Assembly (NCBI RefSeq): GCF_900101545.1
Contig: NZ_FMZU01000034.1
Span: 1-54,280, forward strand
DNA: 54,280 nucleotides
Direction: 5' to 3'
Source: Variovorax sp. CF079
GTDB lineage: Bacteria; Pseudomonadota; Gammaproteobacteria; Burkholderiales; Burkholderiaceae_C
Shown: piece after piece, positions 35,930 through 44,133 of the stretch
How the letters are laid out: every line of letters starts with the position of its first letter
Numbering within the stretch: position 1 is the first letter of the stretch
Program-made: the position numbers and the translations under genes
The notes under the pieces: generated by a model
The model's database searches: none
The model's input: only the letters and a program-made list of their open reading frames with translations
Told to the model about the DNA's origin: nothing

Positions 35930-36630
35930 CGCGCATGCTCGTGAGTGTCCGCAGCGTGCAAGAGGCCCTGCTCGCGGCACGCGGCGGGGCCGACTTCATC
36001 GACCTGAAGGAGCCCGGCGAGGGCGCATTGGGCGGCTTGCCGGTGGCGACGATCGCCGCCATCGTGAGTGCATTGCGAGCGCACGAGATCGCACGGCCCG
36101 TGAGCGCGACCATCGGCGACCTGCCGATGCACGCGCTGCCTCGCATCCGGGCTCAGGTCGAGGCCGTCGGCGCCTGCGGCGTCGACTACGTCAAGGTCGG
36201 CATCGAGCGGGGGCCGGAGGCGTTCGCCGTGCTCGACGCGTTGGCGGCCTGCGACTGGCCGGTGGTGCCGGTCTTCGTTGCCGACCGCGGCCTGGATGCG
36301 GCGCTGGTCGCGCATGCCTGTGGGCTCGAGTTTCCGGCGCTCATGGCCGACACCGCCGACAAGCAGGCCGGCAGCCTGTTCGATGCGGTCCCGATGGCGG
36401 ACCTGCGCCACTTTCTGGCGCTGGTGCGCGCCTCGGGCCGGCTGGTCGGGCTGGCGGGCGCGCTGCGCACGACGCATATTCCCTTGCTGCAGGCGCTGGC
36501 GCCCGATTTCGCGGGCTTTCGCAGTGCCGTTTGCGTTGGCGACCGCAAGACGGCGCTGTGCCCACAGCGGCTGGCGGCGCTGGCCGCGCTGCTGCACGGG
36601 CAGGCCGTCGACGAGCCCATGCCCGCTTGA
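35926..36630 (+). CDS. mfnB: (5-formylfuran-3-yl)methyl phosphate synthase
   Basis: MfnB makes the furan ring of methanofuran from two glyceraldehyde 3-phosphates. The 234-aa TIM-barrel product shows the family start MTRMLVSVRSVQEALLAARG and GADFIDLKEPGEGALGG, with the Schiff-base lysine at residue 28, and MADTADKQAGSLFDAV with a second conserved Lys. The gene ends the rightward block; the MfnE/MfnF genes face it from the other strand 20 bases away. Confidence 0.9.
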   Translation: MTRMLVSVRSVQEALLAARGGADFIDLKEPGEGALGGLPVATIAAIVSALRAHEIARPVSATIGDLPMHALPRIRAQVEAVGACGVDYVKVGIERGPEAFAVLDALAACDWPVVPVFVADRGLDAALVAHACGLEFPALMADTADKQAGSLFDAVPMADLRHFLALVRASGRLVGLAGALRTTHIPLLQALAPDFAGFRSAVCVGDRKTALCPQRLAALAALLHGQAVDEPMPA

Positions 36631-36649
36631 TCTTCTCCTGCGCCGGCGC

Positions 36650-37249
36650 TCAGCGCGCAGCGTAGGTGGCTTCGCCCAGCAGCAGCGCGCGCATGGTCGC
36701 CACCTGGCTCTTGTGAAGCAAGGTGATCGGGAAGGCTGCGTCGTCGGACAGCTCGGCAAATTGCGGGTCGACCACACCGGTATCACCCAGCTCGGCCAGT
36801 GTCAGCCCCGGGTCGATGGCGCAGGACTTGACCATCACCAGCTGCTCGGCGTTGAGGTGCTTCGCCAGGTCCAGCGCGATGGTGTCGGAGGTGGCGTCCC
36901 AACCGGTGCGTGCGTCCGGCTGGTCGCGCCGCAGCTCGAGGGGCAGCCACAGCGCGGTCTTTCCCTGGTGCAGCAGATCGGGGATGTCGGTCCTGCGCGC
37001 GGCCAGTTGCAGTGTGGGATTCAGCGCGTGCAACTGGTAGGCGGTCTGCGCCATCGCCAGCACCGCCATGTTGTGGGCGGCCAGGTCATCGAACTGCCAG
37101 TGCGCCTGGACGCGTCGCACTTCGTCGGCGAAGCTGCCGCCGCCGCAGACGATCGTCACGCGGCCGCCGCCGATCTGCGTGAGCAGATCCAGCCACTCCA
37201 GCAGCACCGGGTCGGCACAGAGGCTGCCGCCGATCTTGACGACCCACAT
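36650..37249 (-). CDS. mfnE: Amino-acid-kinase-family protein (MfnE-like furanmethanol phosphate kinase)
   Basis: The 199-aa product starts MWVVKIGGSLCADPVLLEWL, the kinase-fold nucleotide loop, and carries IVCGGGSFADEVRRVQ and GWDATSDTIALDLAKHL, features of the COG2054 aspartokinase/uridylate-kinase relatives. In methanogens MfnE phosphorylates the aminomethylfuranmethanol phosphate before coupling to the phenol part. A longer frame to 37,300 exists, but ATG 37,249 gives the family start and overlaps the upstream stop (TGATG), which couples the genes. Confidence 0.8.
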   Translation of the reverse strand: MWVVKIGGSLCADPVLLEWLDLLTQIGGGRVTIVCGGGSFADEVRRVQAHWQFDDLAAHNMAVLAMAQTAYQLHALNPTLQLAARRTDIPDLLHQGKTALWLPLELRRDQPDARTGWDATSDTIALDLAKHLNAEQLVMVKSCAIDPGLTLAELGDTGVVDPQFAELSDDAAFPITLLHKSQVATMRALLLGEATYAAR

Positions 37250-38328
37250 CAGTCGTGCTCCCGTTCGAACAGCGCCGCCACCGCGACACTCGGAGCGCAC
37301 ACTTGCGCCCAGCCCGCGGTGCCCGCCGCCGCCTGGCGGGCCACCTTGGCTACATCGCTGCCATAGGCGGCGAGCCGTCGCGGGGCCGCTTCGGCGGCTG
37401 CGAGCTCGGGCACCAGGAAGGCGCCGCAGCCCGCGCTGACGATCACGGCTTCACGGGAGAGCGCATGCGCGGCCAGCACGCGGCGCAACTGCGCGGCCAG
37501 TGCTTCGAGCTGAGCGCTGCGCCAAGCCCGTGCCAGATCGAGCCATTCATCGGCGGCGGCATCGCGTTCGTCCAGTCCCACCATGCGTGCGAGACGCTGG
37601 CGCGTCGCCGGCAGGCTCTTGGCGGCGTTGTCGGCGCTCGGGTGCAGGTCGTGCGCCGGATCCAGCTCGCCGCTGAGCCGGTAGACGTCGGCGGTCGTGG
37701 CGAAGAATTCGTTCATCACATGGCGCGCATGGCCGCGCCATGTGATGCGCTGGGTCAGTGCGCACAGGGGTGTGCGCACCACGCCGTGGTAGGCCAGCTC
37801 GCCGCTCACCAGGCGTTCGGCGTCGCTGCGGCTCGCGGTCAGCACGCGAGCGTTGCCGAACGCGATCAGGTCGGTGGTCGTGCTGCCGATGTCGACCAGC
37901 ACGCCCTCCGGCAGCGTGAGCGCGGCATGCCGCGCCGTCGCGAGCCAGTTGGCCGAGGCAACGCACTCCCATTGCCTGGCAACCTCCGCGGCGGCGCACC
38001 AGCCGGCGTCGCCGGCAAAGAAATGAAGCGCGCTCGGCGGAACCGGCAGCGCGGCCGCCAGCGTGGCGGCAATGCTTCGAACGCCGTCCTCGCGGTCGGG
38101 GAACAGATCGACCATCTCGCCCGTCATGGTCACGGCATGCTGCGCGGCCTCGAGCGCGGGCCAGCGCGTGCGCGCGGCTTGCAATGCGCGCACCAGATGG
38201 TCCAGGCCCTGCCAGAGAGGGCAACCCCATTGCGCCACGTCGACGACCTCGCCGCCTTGCAGCAGGCAGGCCTTGACGTGTGCGCCGCCGATGTCCCACC
38301 CGATGGTGGTGCGTTCAGACGTGGGCAC
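37249..38328 (-). CDS. mfnF: H4MPT-linked C1 pathway protein, hydantoinase/ROK-like (MfnF-like)
   Basis: The 359-aa product begins at GTG 38,328 (VPTSERTTIGWDIGGAHVKA) and shows the phosphate-loop-like GWDIGGAHVKACLLQ, the central LVDIGSTTTDLIAFG and C-terminal SAGCGAFLVPELAA of COG1548. The methanogen protein MfnF of this group couples the furan and tyramine moieties of methanofuran; equivalence here is an inference from family membership. The GTG lies 14 bases inside the upstream ATP-grasp gene, typical of this compact operon. Confidence 0.8.
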   Translation of the reverse strand: MPTSERTTIGWDIGGAHVKACLLQGGEVVDVAQWGCPLWQGLDHLVRALQAARTRWPALEAAQHAVTMTGEMVDLFPDREDGVRSIAATLAAALPVPPSALHFFAGDAGWCAAAEVARQWECVASANWLATARHAALTLPEGVLVDIGSTTTDLIAFGNARVLTASRSDAERLVSGELAYHGVVRTPLCALTQRITWRGHARHVMNEFFATTADVYRLSGELDPAHDLHPSADNAAKSLPATRQRLARMVGLDERDAAADEWLDLARAWRSAQLEALAAQLRRVLAAHALSREAVIVSAGCGAFLVPELAAAEAAPRRLAAYGSDVAKVARQAAAGTAGWAQVCAPSVAVAALFEREHD

Positions 38329-39301
38329 GCGCAAGTTCCCGATCCTGGGTGTCGCCGTGCAAGCGGCTCGCCACCAGTTCAGCCGCCAGGTTGCGGCCCA
38401 ACGCCGCCGAGAGCCCGACATAGGCGCAGGTGACGCGTGGATTGACCTCGATCACCACCGGCCCGCGCTGCGGATGCCAGACCAGGTCGATGCCGGCGAA
38501 ACCGCGCAGGCCCGGGATGGCGCGCGCCACCTGCATGGCCAAGGCGGCCAGGGGACGCGTGCGCGGATCGTCGCGGCCCAGCGCATCGACCGTCACGCCT
38601 TCGAAGCAAAGTCTGCCTTGCGCATCGATCGCGATGCGCTGGCGGTTGACGCTCAGCATCTCGGCATTCTGCTCTGTGCACAGCAGCGACAGGCTCAGGG
38701 CCTCGCCTTCGACCCAGGGCTCGAGCGTGACGGCCGCGCCGGCCTGCGCGCGCCGGGCCTGGTCCTCGAGCGCAGCCGCGCGGCGGGTGTGCACGTGGGT
38801 GGCCACGCCGCCCGCGCCGTCGTCGGGTTTGACCACCCAGCGCTCGATCTCGGGCGCATGCTCGAAGGCCAGTGGTGTCGTCACGCCGTGCGCGGCCAGG
38901 TGCACGAGCGTGGCGTGTTTGCCGGCGGTGAGTTCGATGGCTTCGGCGCTGCAGCCCAGCCAGCGCGCATCGCCCACGATGCGCTGGAAGCGCGCCAGCA
39001 GGCCGTCCGTCTCGGGCGCGACCAGCCAGACCATGTCGTGCAGCGCACTCTGCCGCGCCACGAAGGCGAAGGCCGATTCGCCCGCGAGCGGACGCAGCGG
39101 CGCGGCGTGGGCGGGCAGGGTGTTCACGGGGACGCAGGTGGCCGCCGACACGGAACAATCGCGAACGCGCATCAGGTCTGCGACCATGGCATCGCGCATC
39201 GACAGCCCCAGCGGCAGCAGCTCGTCGGCCGCCGCGTCATCGCCGTAGTCGGTCCAGCCTCCGCCGCTGAGATACTCGTAAACAAACACGCGTGTCGTCA
39301 T
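38315..39301 (-). CDS. ATP-grasp ligase (MfnD-like) of the methylofuran branch
   Basis: The 328-aa product begins MTTRVFVYEYLSGGGWTDYG and has ERWVVKPDDGAGGVATHVH (ATP-grasp lysine and glycine loop), EPWVEGEALSLSLLC, and IDLVWHPQRGPVVIEVNPRV. It resembles the COG1821 group that includes tyramine-glutamate ligase MfnD. In bacteria the methylofuran core carries a polyglutamate chain, so a glutamate ligase is expected. ATG 39,301 is preferred over ATG 39,307 because AAGGAGG lies 6 bases before the former and directly abuts the latter. Confidence 0.83.
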   Translation of the reverse strand: MTTRVFVYEYLSGGGWTDYGDDAAADELLPLGLSMRDAMVADLMRVRDCSVSAATCVPVNTLPAHAAPLRPLAGESAFAFVARQSALHDMVWLVAPETDGLLARFQRIVGDARWLGCSAEAIELTAGKHATLVHLAAHGVTTPLAFEHAPEIERWVVKPDDGAGGVATHVHTRRAAALEDQARRAQAGAAVTLEPWVEGEALSLSLLCTEQNAEMLSVNRQRIAIDAQGRLCFEGVTVDALGRDDPRTRPLAALAMQVARAIPGLRGFAGIDLVWHPQRGPVVIEVNPRVTCAYVGLSAALGRNLAAELVASRLHGDTQDRELARAHV

Positions 39302-39328
39302 TTCCATCCTCCTTCCGGGTGCTTACCC

Positions 39329-40057
39329 ATGATCTCCGAATTGAACCTGATCCCCGTCATCGACCTGCTGCAAGGCCAGGTGGTGCGTGCCGTGCGCGGC
39401 GACCGGCAAGCGTACCGGCCGATCGTGTCGGCGCTGTGCGCCAGCAGCGATCCGGTGACGGTGGCGCGCATCCTGTGCGATCACTGTGCGGCGCGGCAGT
39501 TGTACGTGGCCGACCTCGATGCCTTGCAGGGCCGGGCCACGCAGATTGCGGTGCTGGTCGATCTGCTGCAGGCGCTGCCCGAGATCGAGCTCTGGCTGGA
39601 CGCGGGCTTGGCGGATGCATCGGCCGGCCAGGCATTGCGCCGCCAGCTGGCACCGTTCGCCTCGCGCATCGTGTTCGTGTATGGCAGCGAATCCCTGCGT
39701 TCGCGCGAGGCGCTGGCGCGCTGCTTCGGCAACGGCGCCGGTGAAGACGAAGTCCGGGCCGCGCTGTCGCTGGACCGGCGCGACGGCCAGCGCCTCGACG
39801 CCGCCGGCTGCTGGGACGCGGTGGAGTTGTGGCCGCAGCGGCTGATCGTGATGACGCTCGAGCGCGTCGGCTCCGGCGCCGGGCCGGACCTGGAGACCTT
39901 GCAGGAGGTGCGCCGCCTGGCGCCACGCGCCATGCTGATCGGTGCGGGCGGCATCCGCAGCGAGGACGACCTGGCGCGCGCCAGCGCGGCGGGCGCCGAT
40001 GCCTGGCTCGTGGCCAGCGCGCTGCACGACCTGCAGCTGCCGCGGATGCGGCGCTGA
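39329..40057 (+). CDS. HisA-related protein of the H4MPT cluster
   Basis: The 242-aa product resembles phosphoribosyl-formimino isomerase HisA, but lacks strict HisA motifs: LNLIPVIDLLQGQVVRAVRG at the start, LYVADLDALQGRATQ, and MLIGAGGIRSEDDLARASAA at the end. This is the COG1411 group seen beside H4MPT and methanofuran genes, with no proven reaction; a sugar-phosphate or furan-related isomerisation is possible. The ATG at 39,329 faces the leftward ATP-grasp gene across 27 bases that include no clear promoter. A 232-base gap follows. Confidence 0.82.
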   Translation: MISELNLIPVIDLLQGQVVRAVRGDRQAYRPIVSALCASSDPVTVARILCDHCAARQLYVADLDALQGRATQIAVLVDLLQALPEIELWLDAGLADASAGQALRRQLAPFASRIVFVYGSESLRSREALARCFGNGAGEDEVRAALSLDRRDGQRLDAAGCWDAVELWPQRLIVMTLERVGSGAGPDLETLQEVRRLAPRAMLIGAGGIRSEDDLARASAAGADAWLVASALHDLQLPRMRR

Positions 40058-40260
40058 ACCGAGGACGCCCGGTGGGAGGAAGGTTCGGGGGCATGCCATC
40101 AGCGCCCTGCACACACGAACCGTGCCATCCCGCGAGCGGCTCGCGCGCCCTGCCATCGGCGCTTGCCGGCGCGCATTGACCGCCCGAAAGCGCAACACTC
40201 TGTCTCATAACGCGTGTGTCAGCCGGGCTTCGGCCAGGCACGGCTCGCCTGGCGGGTGAA

Positions 40261-40276
40261 TGGCACGTGCTTTGCG
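40261..40276 (+). promoter_or_regulatory. Consensus sigma-54 (-24/-12) promoter before fhcB
   Basis: TGGCACG-TGCT-TTGCG matches the -24/-12 consensus at every defined position, including GG and GC with 12-base offset. The predicted start of transcription is near 40,287, only a few bases before the fhcB ATG at 40,290. Upstream at 40,208-40,230 lies CTGTCTCA-N7-TGTGTCAG, an imperfect dyad that could be an enhancer site. Confidence 0.65.
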
Positions 40277-40289
40277 TGGGTGCCTGCCC

Positions 40290-41531
40290 ATGACTCCAGT
40301 CGACGCAAGCGCGCAGCCCGGCCAAGCCCCGTGGACCTGTCCTTTCTGCCCCTTGTTGTGTGACAGCTTCGGCGTGGAGCTCGGGCCGCCCGGCACGCCG
40401 CCCAGGCTGACCGGCAGCGAGTGCCCGCGCGCGCGCAGTGCGCTGGCCGCATTCGGCGGCGCGGCCGCAACCGAGCGGCCGCGGGTCGACGGCCGCGACT
40501 GCGATCTCGATACCGCGCTGGCCGCCGCCGCATCCTTGCTCGCGGCCAGCCGCCAGCCCTTGTTCGGCGGCCTCGGCACCGATGTCGCGGGCGCCCGGGC
40601 ACTCTATGCGCTGGCCTGCGAAACGGGTGCCATCTGCGACCCGGCCCGCGGACCGGCGCTGATGCACGGCCTGCGCGCGCTGCAGGATCGCGGCGGCTTC
40701 TCGACCACGCTGGCCGAAGTGAGGACCCGGGCCGACCTCATCGTCTGCATGACCGGGGAGCCCACGCCGCGCTATCCGGAATTCTTCCGCCGCTGCGGCG
40801 TGGGCGGGCCGGAGGGCGCGCGCACCGAGATCCTGCCGCTGCACGGCGATCTGTTCGACACCGTGGCGCTGCTCGCGGCGCTCGTGGCCGGCCGTCTCGC
40901 TGCGGACGATGCGCGCGTGCCGGCCGACCTCGCAGCACTGTCGGAGCGTCTGCATGCAGCCCGCTATGCGGTGCTGGTGTACGAGCCCGGATGCCTGCCC
41001 GCCCACGGCGCGCTGATCGTCGAAGGCATCCAGCGCATCGTCGCCACACTCAACCGCAGCACGCGCGCGGCCTCGCTGTCGCTGGGCGGCGACGACGGCG
41101 CCGCGACCGTGAACCAGGTGTTCGCCTGGCTGTCCGGCCTGCCTTTGCGCTCGCGTGCCGGGCCTGCGGGACTCGAGCATGAGCCGCTGTGCTTCGATGC
41201 GGAGCGCTTGCTGGCCGTTGGCGCGGTGGACACGCTGCTGTGGGTGTCGAGCTTCGGCCCCGAACCCGGGCCGCCGCCGGTGGACCTGCCGCGCATCGTC
41301 CTGGGCCATCCGCAGATGCGGCTGCAGCAGGAAGCGATGCCTCCCCGCGAGCTGGTGTTCATCCCCGTGTCGACGCCGGGCATCGGGTCCGGCGGCCATC
41401 TCTTCCGCACCGACGGCTCGGTCCTGCTGCCGTTGCGGCCGCTGTACGACGACGGGCTGCCCAGCGTGAGCGACGTCGTCCGGCGCCTGACCCAGTCGGT
41501 ACAGGCACTGAGGCGAGGGCTTGCGCAGTGA
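40290..41531 (+). CDS. fhcB: Formyltransferase/hydrolase complex subunit B (formylmethanofuran dehydrogenase B-like)
   Basis: The 413-aa product contains APWTCPFCPLLCDSFGV at residues 14-30 and a molybdopterin-oxidoreductase-type body (LFGGLGTDVAGARALYALAC, LHGDLFDTVALLAALVAG). In methylotrophic bacteria the FhcABCD complex transfers and hydrolyses the formyl group to formate and FhcB does not act as a true molybdenum dehydrogenase. ATG 40,290 is the only start that gives the family N-terminus; the ATG at 40,260 lies on the promoter. It overlaps fhcA by four bases (GTGA). Confidence 0.9.
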   Translation: MTPVDASAQPGQAPWTCPFCPLLCDSFGVELGPPGTPPRLTGSECPRARSALAAFGGAAATERPRVDGRDCDLDTALAAAASLLAASRQPLFGGLGTDVAGARALYALACETGAICDPARGPALMHGLRALQDRGGFSTTLAEVRTRADLIVCMTGEPTPRYPEFFRRCGVGGPEGARTEILPLHGDLFDTVALLAALVAGRLAADDARVPADLAALSERLHAARYAVLVYEPGCLPAHGALIVEGIQRIVATLNRSTRAASLSLGGDDGAATVNQVFAWLSGLPLRSRAGPAGLEHEPLCFDAERLLAVGAVDTLLWVSSFGPEPGPPPVDLPRIVLGHPQMRLQQEAMPPRELVFIPVSTPGIGSGGHLFRTDGSVLLPLRPLYDDGLPSVSDVVRRLTQSVQALRRGLAQ

Positions 41532-43207
41532 CGACCCTTTGCCTGCGCGGCGGCCGCGTCATCGATCCGGCGAACGGGTGCGACGAGGTGCGCGATCTTC
41601 ATGTGCGCGAGGGCCGCATCGTCGAGCCGGCGCCGCATGGCGCCGCGACCGAGGACATCGACGCGAGCGGCTGCATCGTGATGGCCGGCGGCATCGACAT
41701 GCACACCCACATCGGCGGCGGCAAGGTCAATCTCGCGCGCATGCTGATGCCGGAAGACCATCGGGCCAACGCCAACCCTCTTGCGCTGCCCGACAACTCG
41801 CTCGAGATGGCCTCCTGCGGCACCTGCACGCCAGGCACGCTGGCCACCGGCTACCGCTACGTCGAGATGGGCTACACGGCCGCCTTCGAGCCAGCCATGA
41901 TGGCCTGCAATGCGCGCCATACGCACATGGAAATGGGCGACACGCCGATCCTCGACCATGGCGCCTACGTGATGCTCGGCAACGACGAGCTGTTCCTGCG
42001 CATGCTGGCCGAGCGCTGGGATTTCGAACGCATCCGCGACTACGCCGGCTGGACCATCAACGCCAGCAAGGCGATGGGCGTGAAGGTGGTGAACCCCGGC
42101 GGCATCTCGGCCTTCAAGTTCAACCAGCGCAAGCTCGACGTCGACGAGAACCACGTGCACTGGCAGATCACGCCCAGGCAGGTGGTGCACACGCTGGCGC
42201 GCGCGCTGCGCGAGCTGGGGGTGCCGCATCCGCTGCACATCCACGGCAGCAACCTCGGGGTGGCCGGCAATATCCAGTCCACGCTGGACACCATCGCTGC
42301 GCTGGAGGGCTTGCCCGGACACCTGACGCACATCCAGTTCCATGCCTATGGCACCGAGGGGCCGAAGAAGTTCTCCTCGGCCGCCCTGCAACTCGCGGAG
42401 GCGGTGAACGCGCACAAGAACGTCAGCATCGACGTCGGGCAGATCATGTTCGGGCAGACCGTCACGGCCTCCGGCGACACCATGCGGCAGCACGCGCAGT
42501 CGGGCCTGGCCGATCCACGCAAATGGATCGGTGCCGACATCGAATGCGAGGCAGGCTGTGGCGTAGTGCCCTTCCGGTATCGCGAGCAGAGCTACGTGAA
42601 TGCGCTGCAGTGGGTGATCGGGCTGGAGATCTTCCTGCTGGTCGACGACCCATGGCGCGTGGTGCTGACCACCGACCATCCCAACGGCGGCCCGTTCACC
42701 AGCTATCCGCACCTGATCCGCCTGCTGATGGACCGCAGCTTTCGGGAGGAGCAACTGGCCAAGCTGCATCCCGAGGTGGCTGCGCACGCCGCGCTGCGCT
42801 CGATCACGCGCGAGTTGTCGCTCTACGAGATTGCGATCATGACGCGCGCCGGTCCCGCCCGCCTGCTGGGCCTGCGCGACCGCGGCCACCTGGGCGCGGG
42901 CGCGGCAGCCGACATCGCGGTGTACCGCGAGGACGGCAACCGCGAGGCCATGTTCGCGACGCCCGCGTACGTGTTCAAGGACGGCGTCCTGGTATCGCGC
43001 GCCGGCCGCGTGACGGCGGTGCCCGTGGGCGGCACCCACTTCGTCGCGCCGGAGTACGACCGCGGCATCGAGCAACGGCTGCGCCGGCACCTCGCCGCGC
43101 AAGGGTCGGTCAACTTCGATCACCTCGCGATCGGCCACGACGAACTGTGCCGATGCTGCAACGGTGGGAGCCTGCTGCCGGCGGCCTGTTTCGAGGGGAC
43201 CTCATGA
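41528..43207 (+). CDS. fhcA: Formyltransferase/hydrolase complex subunit A
   Basis: The 559-aa amidohydrolase-fold subunit hydrolyses formyl-methylofuran to formate. The zinc-ligand motif is intact in MAGGIDMHTHIGGGKVNLAR, and LPDNSLEMASCGTCTPG and DIECEAGCGVVPFRYREQSY are also typical. GTG 41,528 starts within the fhcB stop. Its C-terminus carries DELCRCCNGGSLLPAACFEG with three cysteines, a feature to compare with other FhcA proteins. Order fhcB-A-D-C matches the usual bacterial arrangement. Confidence 0.93.
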   Translation: MTTLCLRGGRVIDPANGCDEVRDLHVREGRIVEPAPHGAATEDIDASGCIVMAGGIDMHTHIGGGKVNLARMLMPEDHRANANPLALPDNSLEMASCGTCTPGTLATGYRYVEMGYTAAFEPAMMACNARHTHMEMGDTPILDHGAYVMLGNDELFLRMLAERWDFERIRDYAGWTINASKAMGVKVVNPGGISAFKFNQRKLDVDENHVHWQITPRQVVHTLARALRELGVPHPLHIHGSNLGVAGNIQSTLDTIAALEGLPGHLTHIQFHAYGTEGPKKFSSAALQLAEAVNAHKNVSIDVGQIMFGQTVTASGDTMRQHAQSGLADPRKWIGADIECEAGCGVVPFRYREQSYVNALQWVIGLEIFLLVDDPWRVVLTTDHPNGGPFTSYPHLIRLLMDRSFREEQLAKLHPEVAAHAALRSITRELSLYEIAIMTRAGPARLLGLRDRGHLGAGAAADIAVYREDGNREAMFATPAYVFKDGVLVSRAGRVTAVPVGGTHFVAPEYDRGIEQRLRRHLAAQGSVNFDHLAIGHDELCRCCNGGSLLPAACFEGTS

Positions 43208-44133
43208 TCGTCAACGGCGTCGCGATCGACGACGGCTTCGCCGAGGCATTCCCGATGAAGGCCACGCGCATCGTCATCACGGCGCACAACCCCGTCTGGG
43301 CGCACCACGCGGCGGTGTCGGCCACCGGCTTCGCGACTTCGGTGATCGCCTGCGGCTGCGAAGCCGGCATCGAGCGCGAACTGGCGCCCGAGGAAACGCC
43401 CGATGGCCGGCCGGGCATTGCGGTGCTGATCTTCTCGATGTCGGGCAAGGAGCTGGCGAAGCAGATCGAACGCCGTGTCGGCCAATGTGTGCTGACCTGC
43501 CCGACGACGGCGGTGTTCGCCGGCATCGCGGAGGGCGAAGCCGTGGCCCTGGGCAAGAACCTGCGCTTCTTCGGCGACGGCTGGCAGACCAGCAAGGTGA
43601 TCGCCGGTGTTCGCTACTGGCGCGTGCCGGTGATGGACGGCGAGTTCGTCGCGCAGGAAACCACGGCGGTGGTCAAGGCCGTCGGCGGCGGCAACCTGCT
43701 GCTGCTGGCGCGCGATACCGATGCGGCCTTGGCCGTGGCCGAGGCCGCGGTGGCGGCGATGAAGCAGCTGCCCAACGTCATCATGCCCTTCCCCGGCGGC
43801 GTGGTGCGCTCGGGCTCCAAGGTCGGCAGCAAGTACCCGGCGCTCAGCGCGTCGACCAACGACGCCTTTTGCCCCACCTTGGTAGGTTTGGTGGCGCATA
43901 GCGAACTGGCGCGCGGCGGGCCGGTGCAGCAGATCGGTTGCGTGATGGAGATCGTGATCGATGGCCTGACGGAGGCCGACGTGGGCGCGGCCATGCGCGT
44001 GGGCATGGAGGCCGCCGTGGCGATCGGACAGCCCGGCGGACTGCTGCGCATTTCCGCCGGCAACTACGGCGGCAAGCTGGGTCCGTTCCACTTCCATCTG
44101 CGCAGGCTGCTCGCCGCGGGAGATGACCAATGA
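43204..44133 (+). CDS. fhcD: Formylmethanofuran:H4MPT formyltransferase (FhcD/Ftr)
   Basis: The 309-aa product moves the formyl group from formyl-H4MPT to methylofuran. Family motifs are MIVNGVAIDDGFAEAFPMKA at the start, GRPGIAVLIFSMSGKELAKQ, CVLTCPTTAVFAG and MPFPGGVVRSGSKVGSKYPA. It overlaps fhcA and fhcC by four bases each. Length is near the archaeal Ftr (about 297 aa) and bacterial FhcD. Confidence 0.95.
   Translation: MIVNGVAIDDGFAEAFPMKATRIVITAHNPVWAHHAAVSATGFATSVIACGCEAGIERELAPEETPDGRPGIAVLIFSMSGKELAKQIERRVGQCVLTCPTTAVFAGIAEGEAVALGKNLRFFGDGWQTSKVIAGVRYWRVPVMDGEFVAQETTAVVKAVGGGNLLLLARDTDAALAVAEAAVAAMKQLPNVIMPFPGGVVRSGSKVGSKYPALSASTNDAFCPTLVGLVAHSELARGGPVQQIGCVMEIVIDGLTEADVGAAMRVGMEAAVAIGQPGGLLRISAGNYGGKLGPFHFHLRRLLAAGDDQ

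Noticed and set aside
40125..40160. Terminator after the HisA-like gene
   Set aside because: CGCGAGC-G-GCTCGCG forms a stem, but its loop is too short and no T run follows on either strand.
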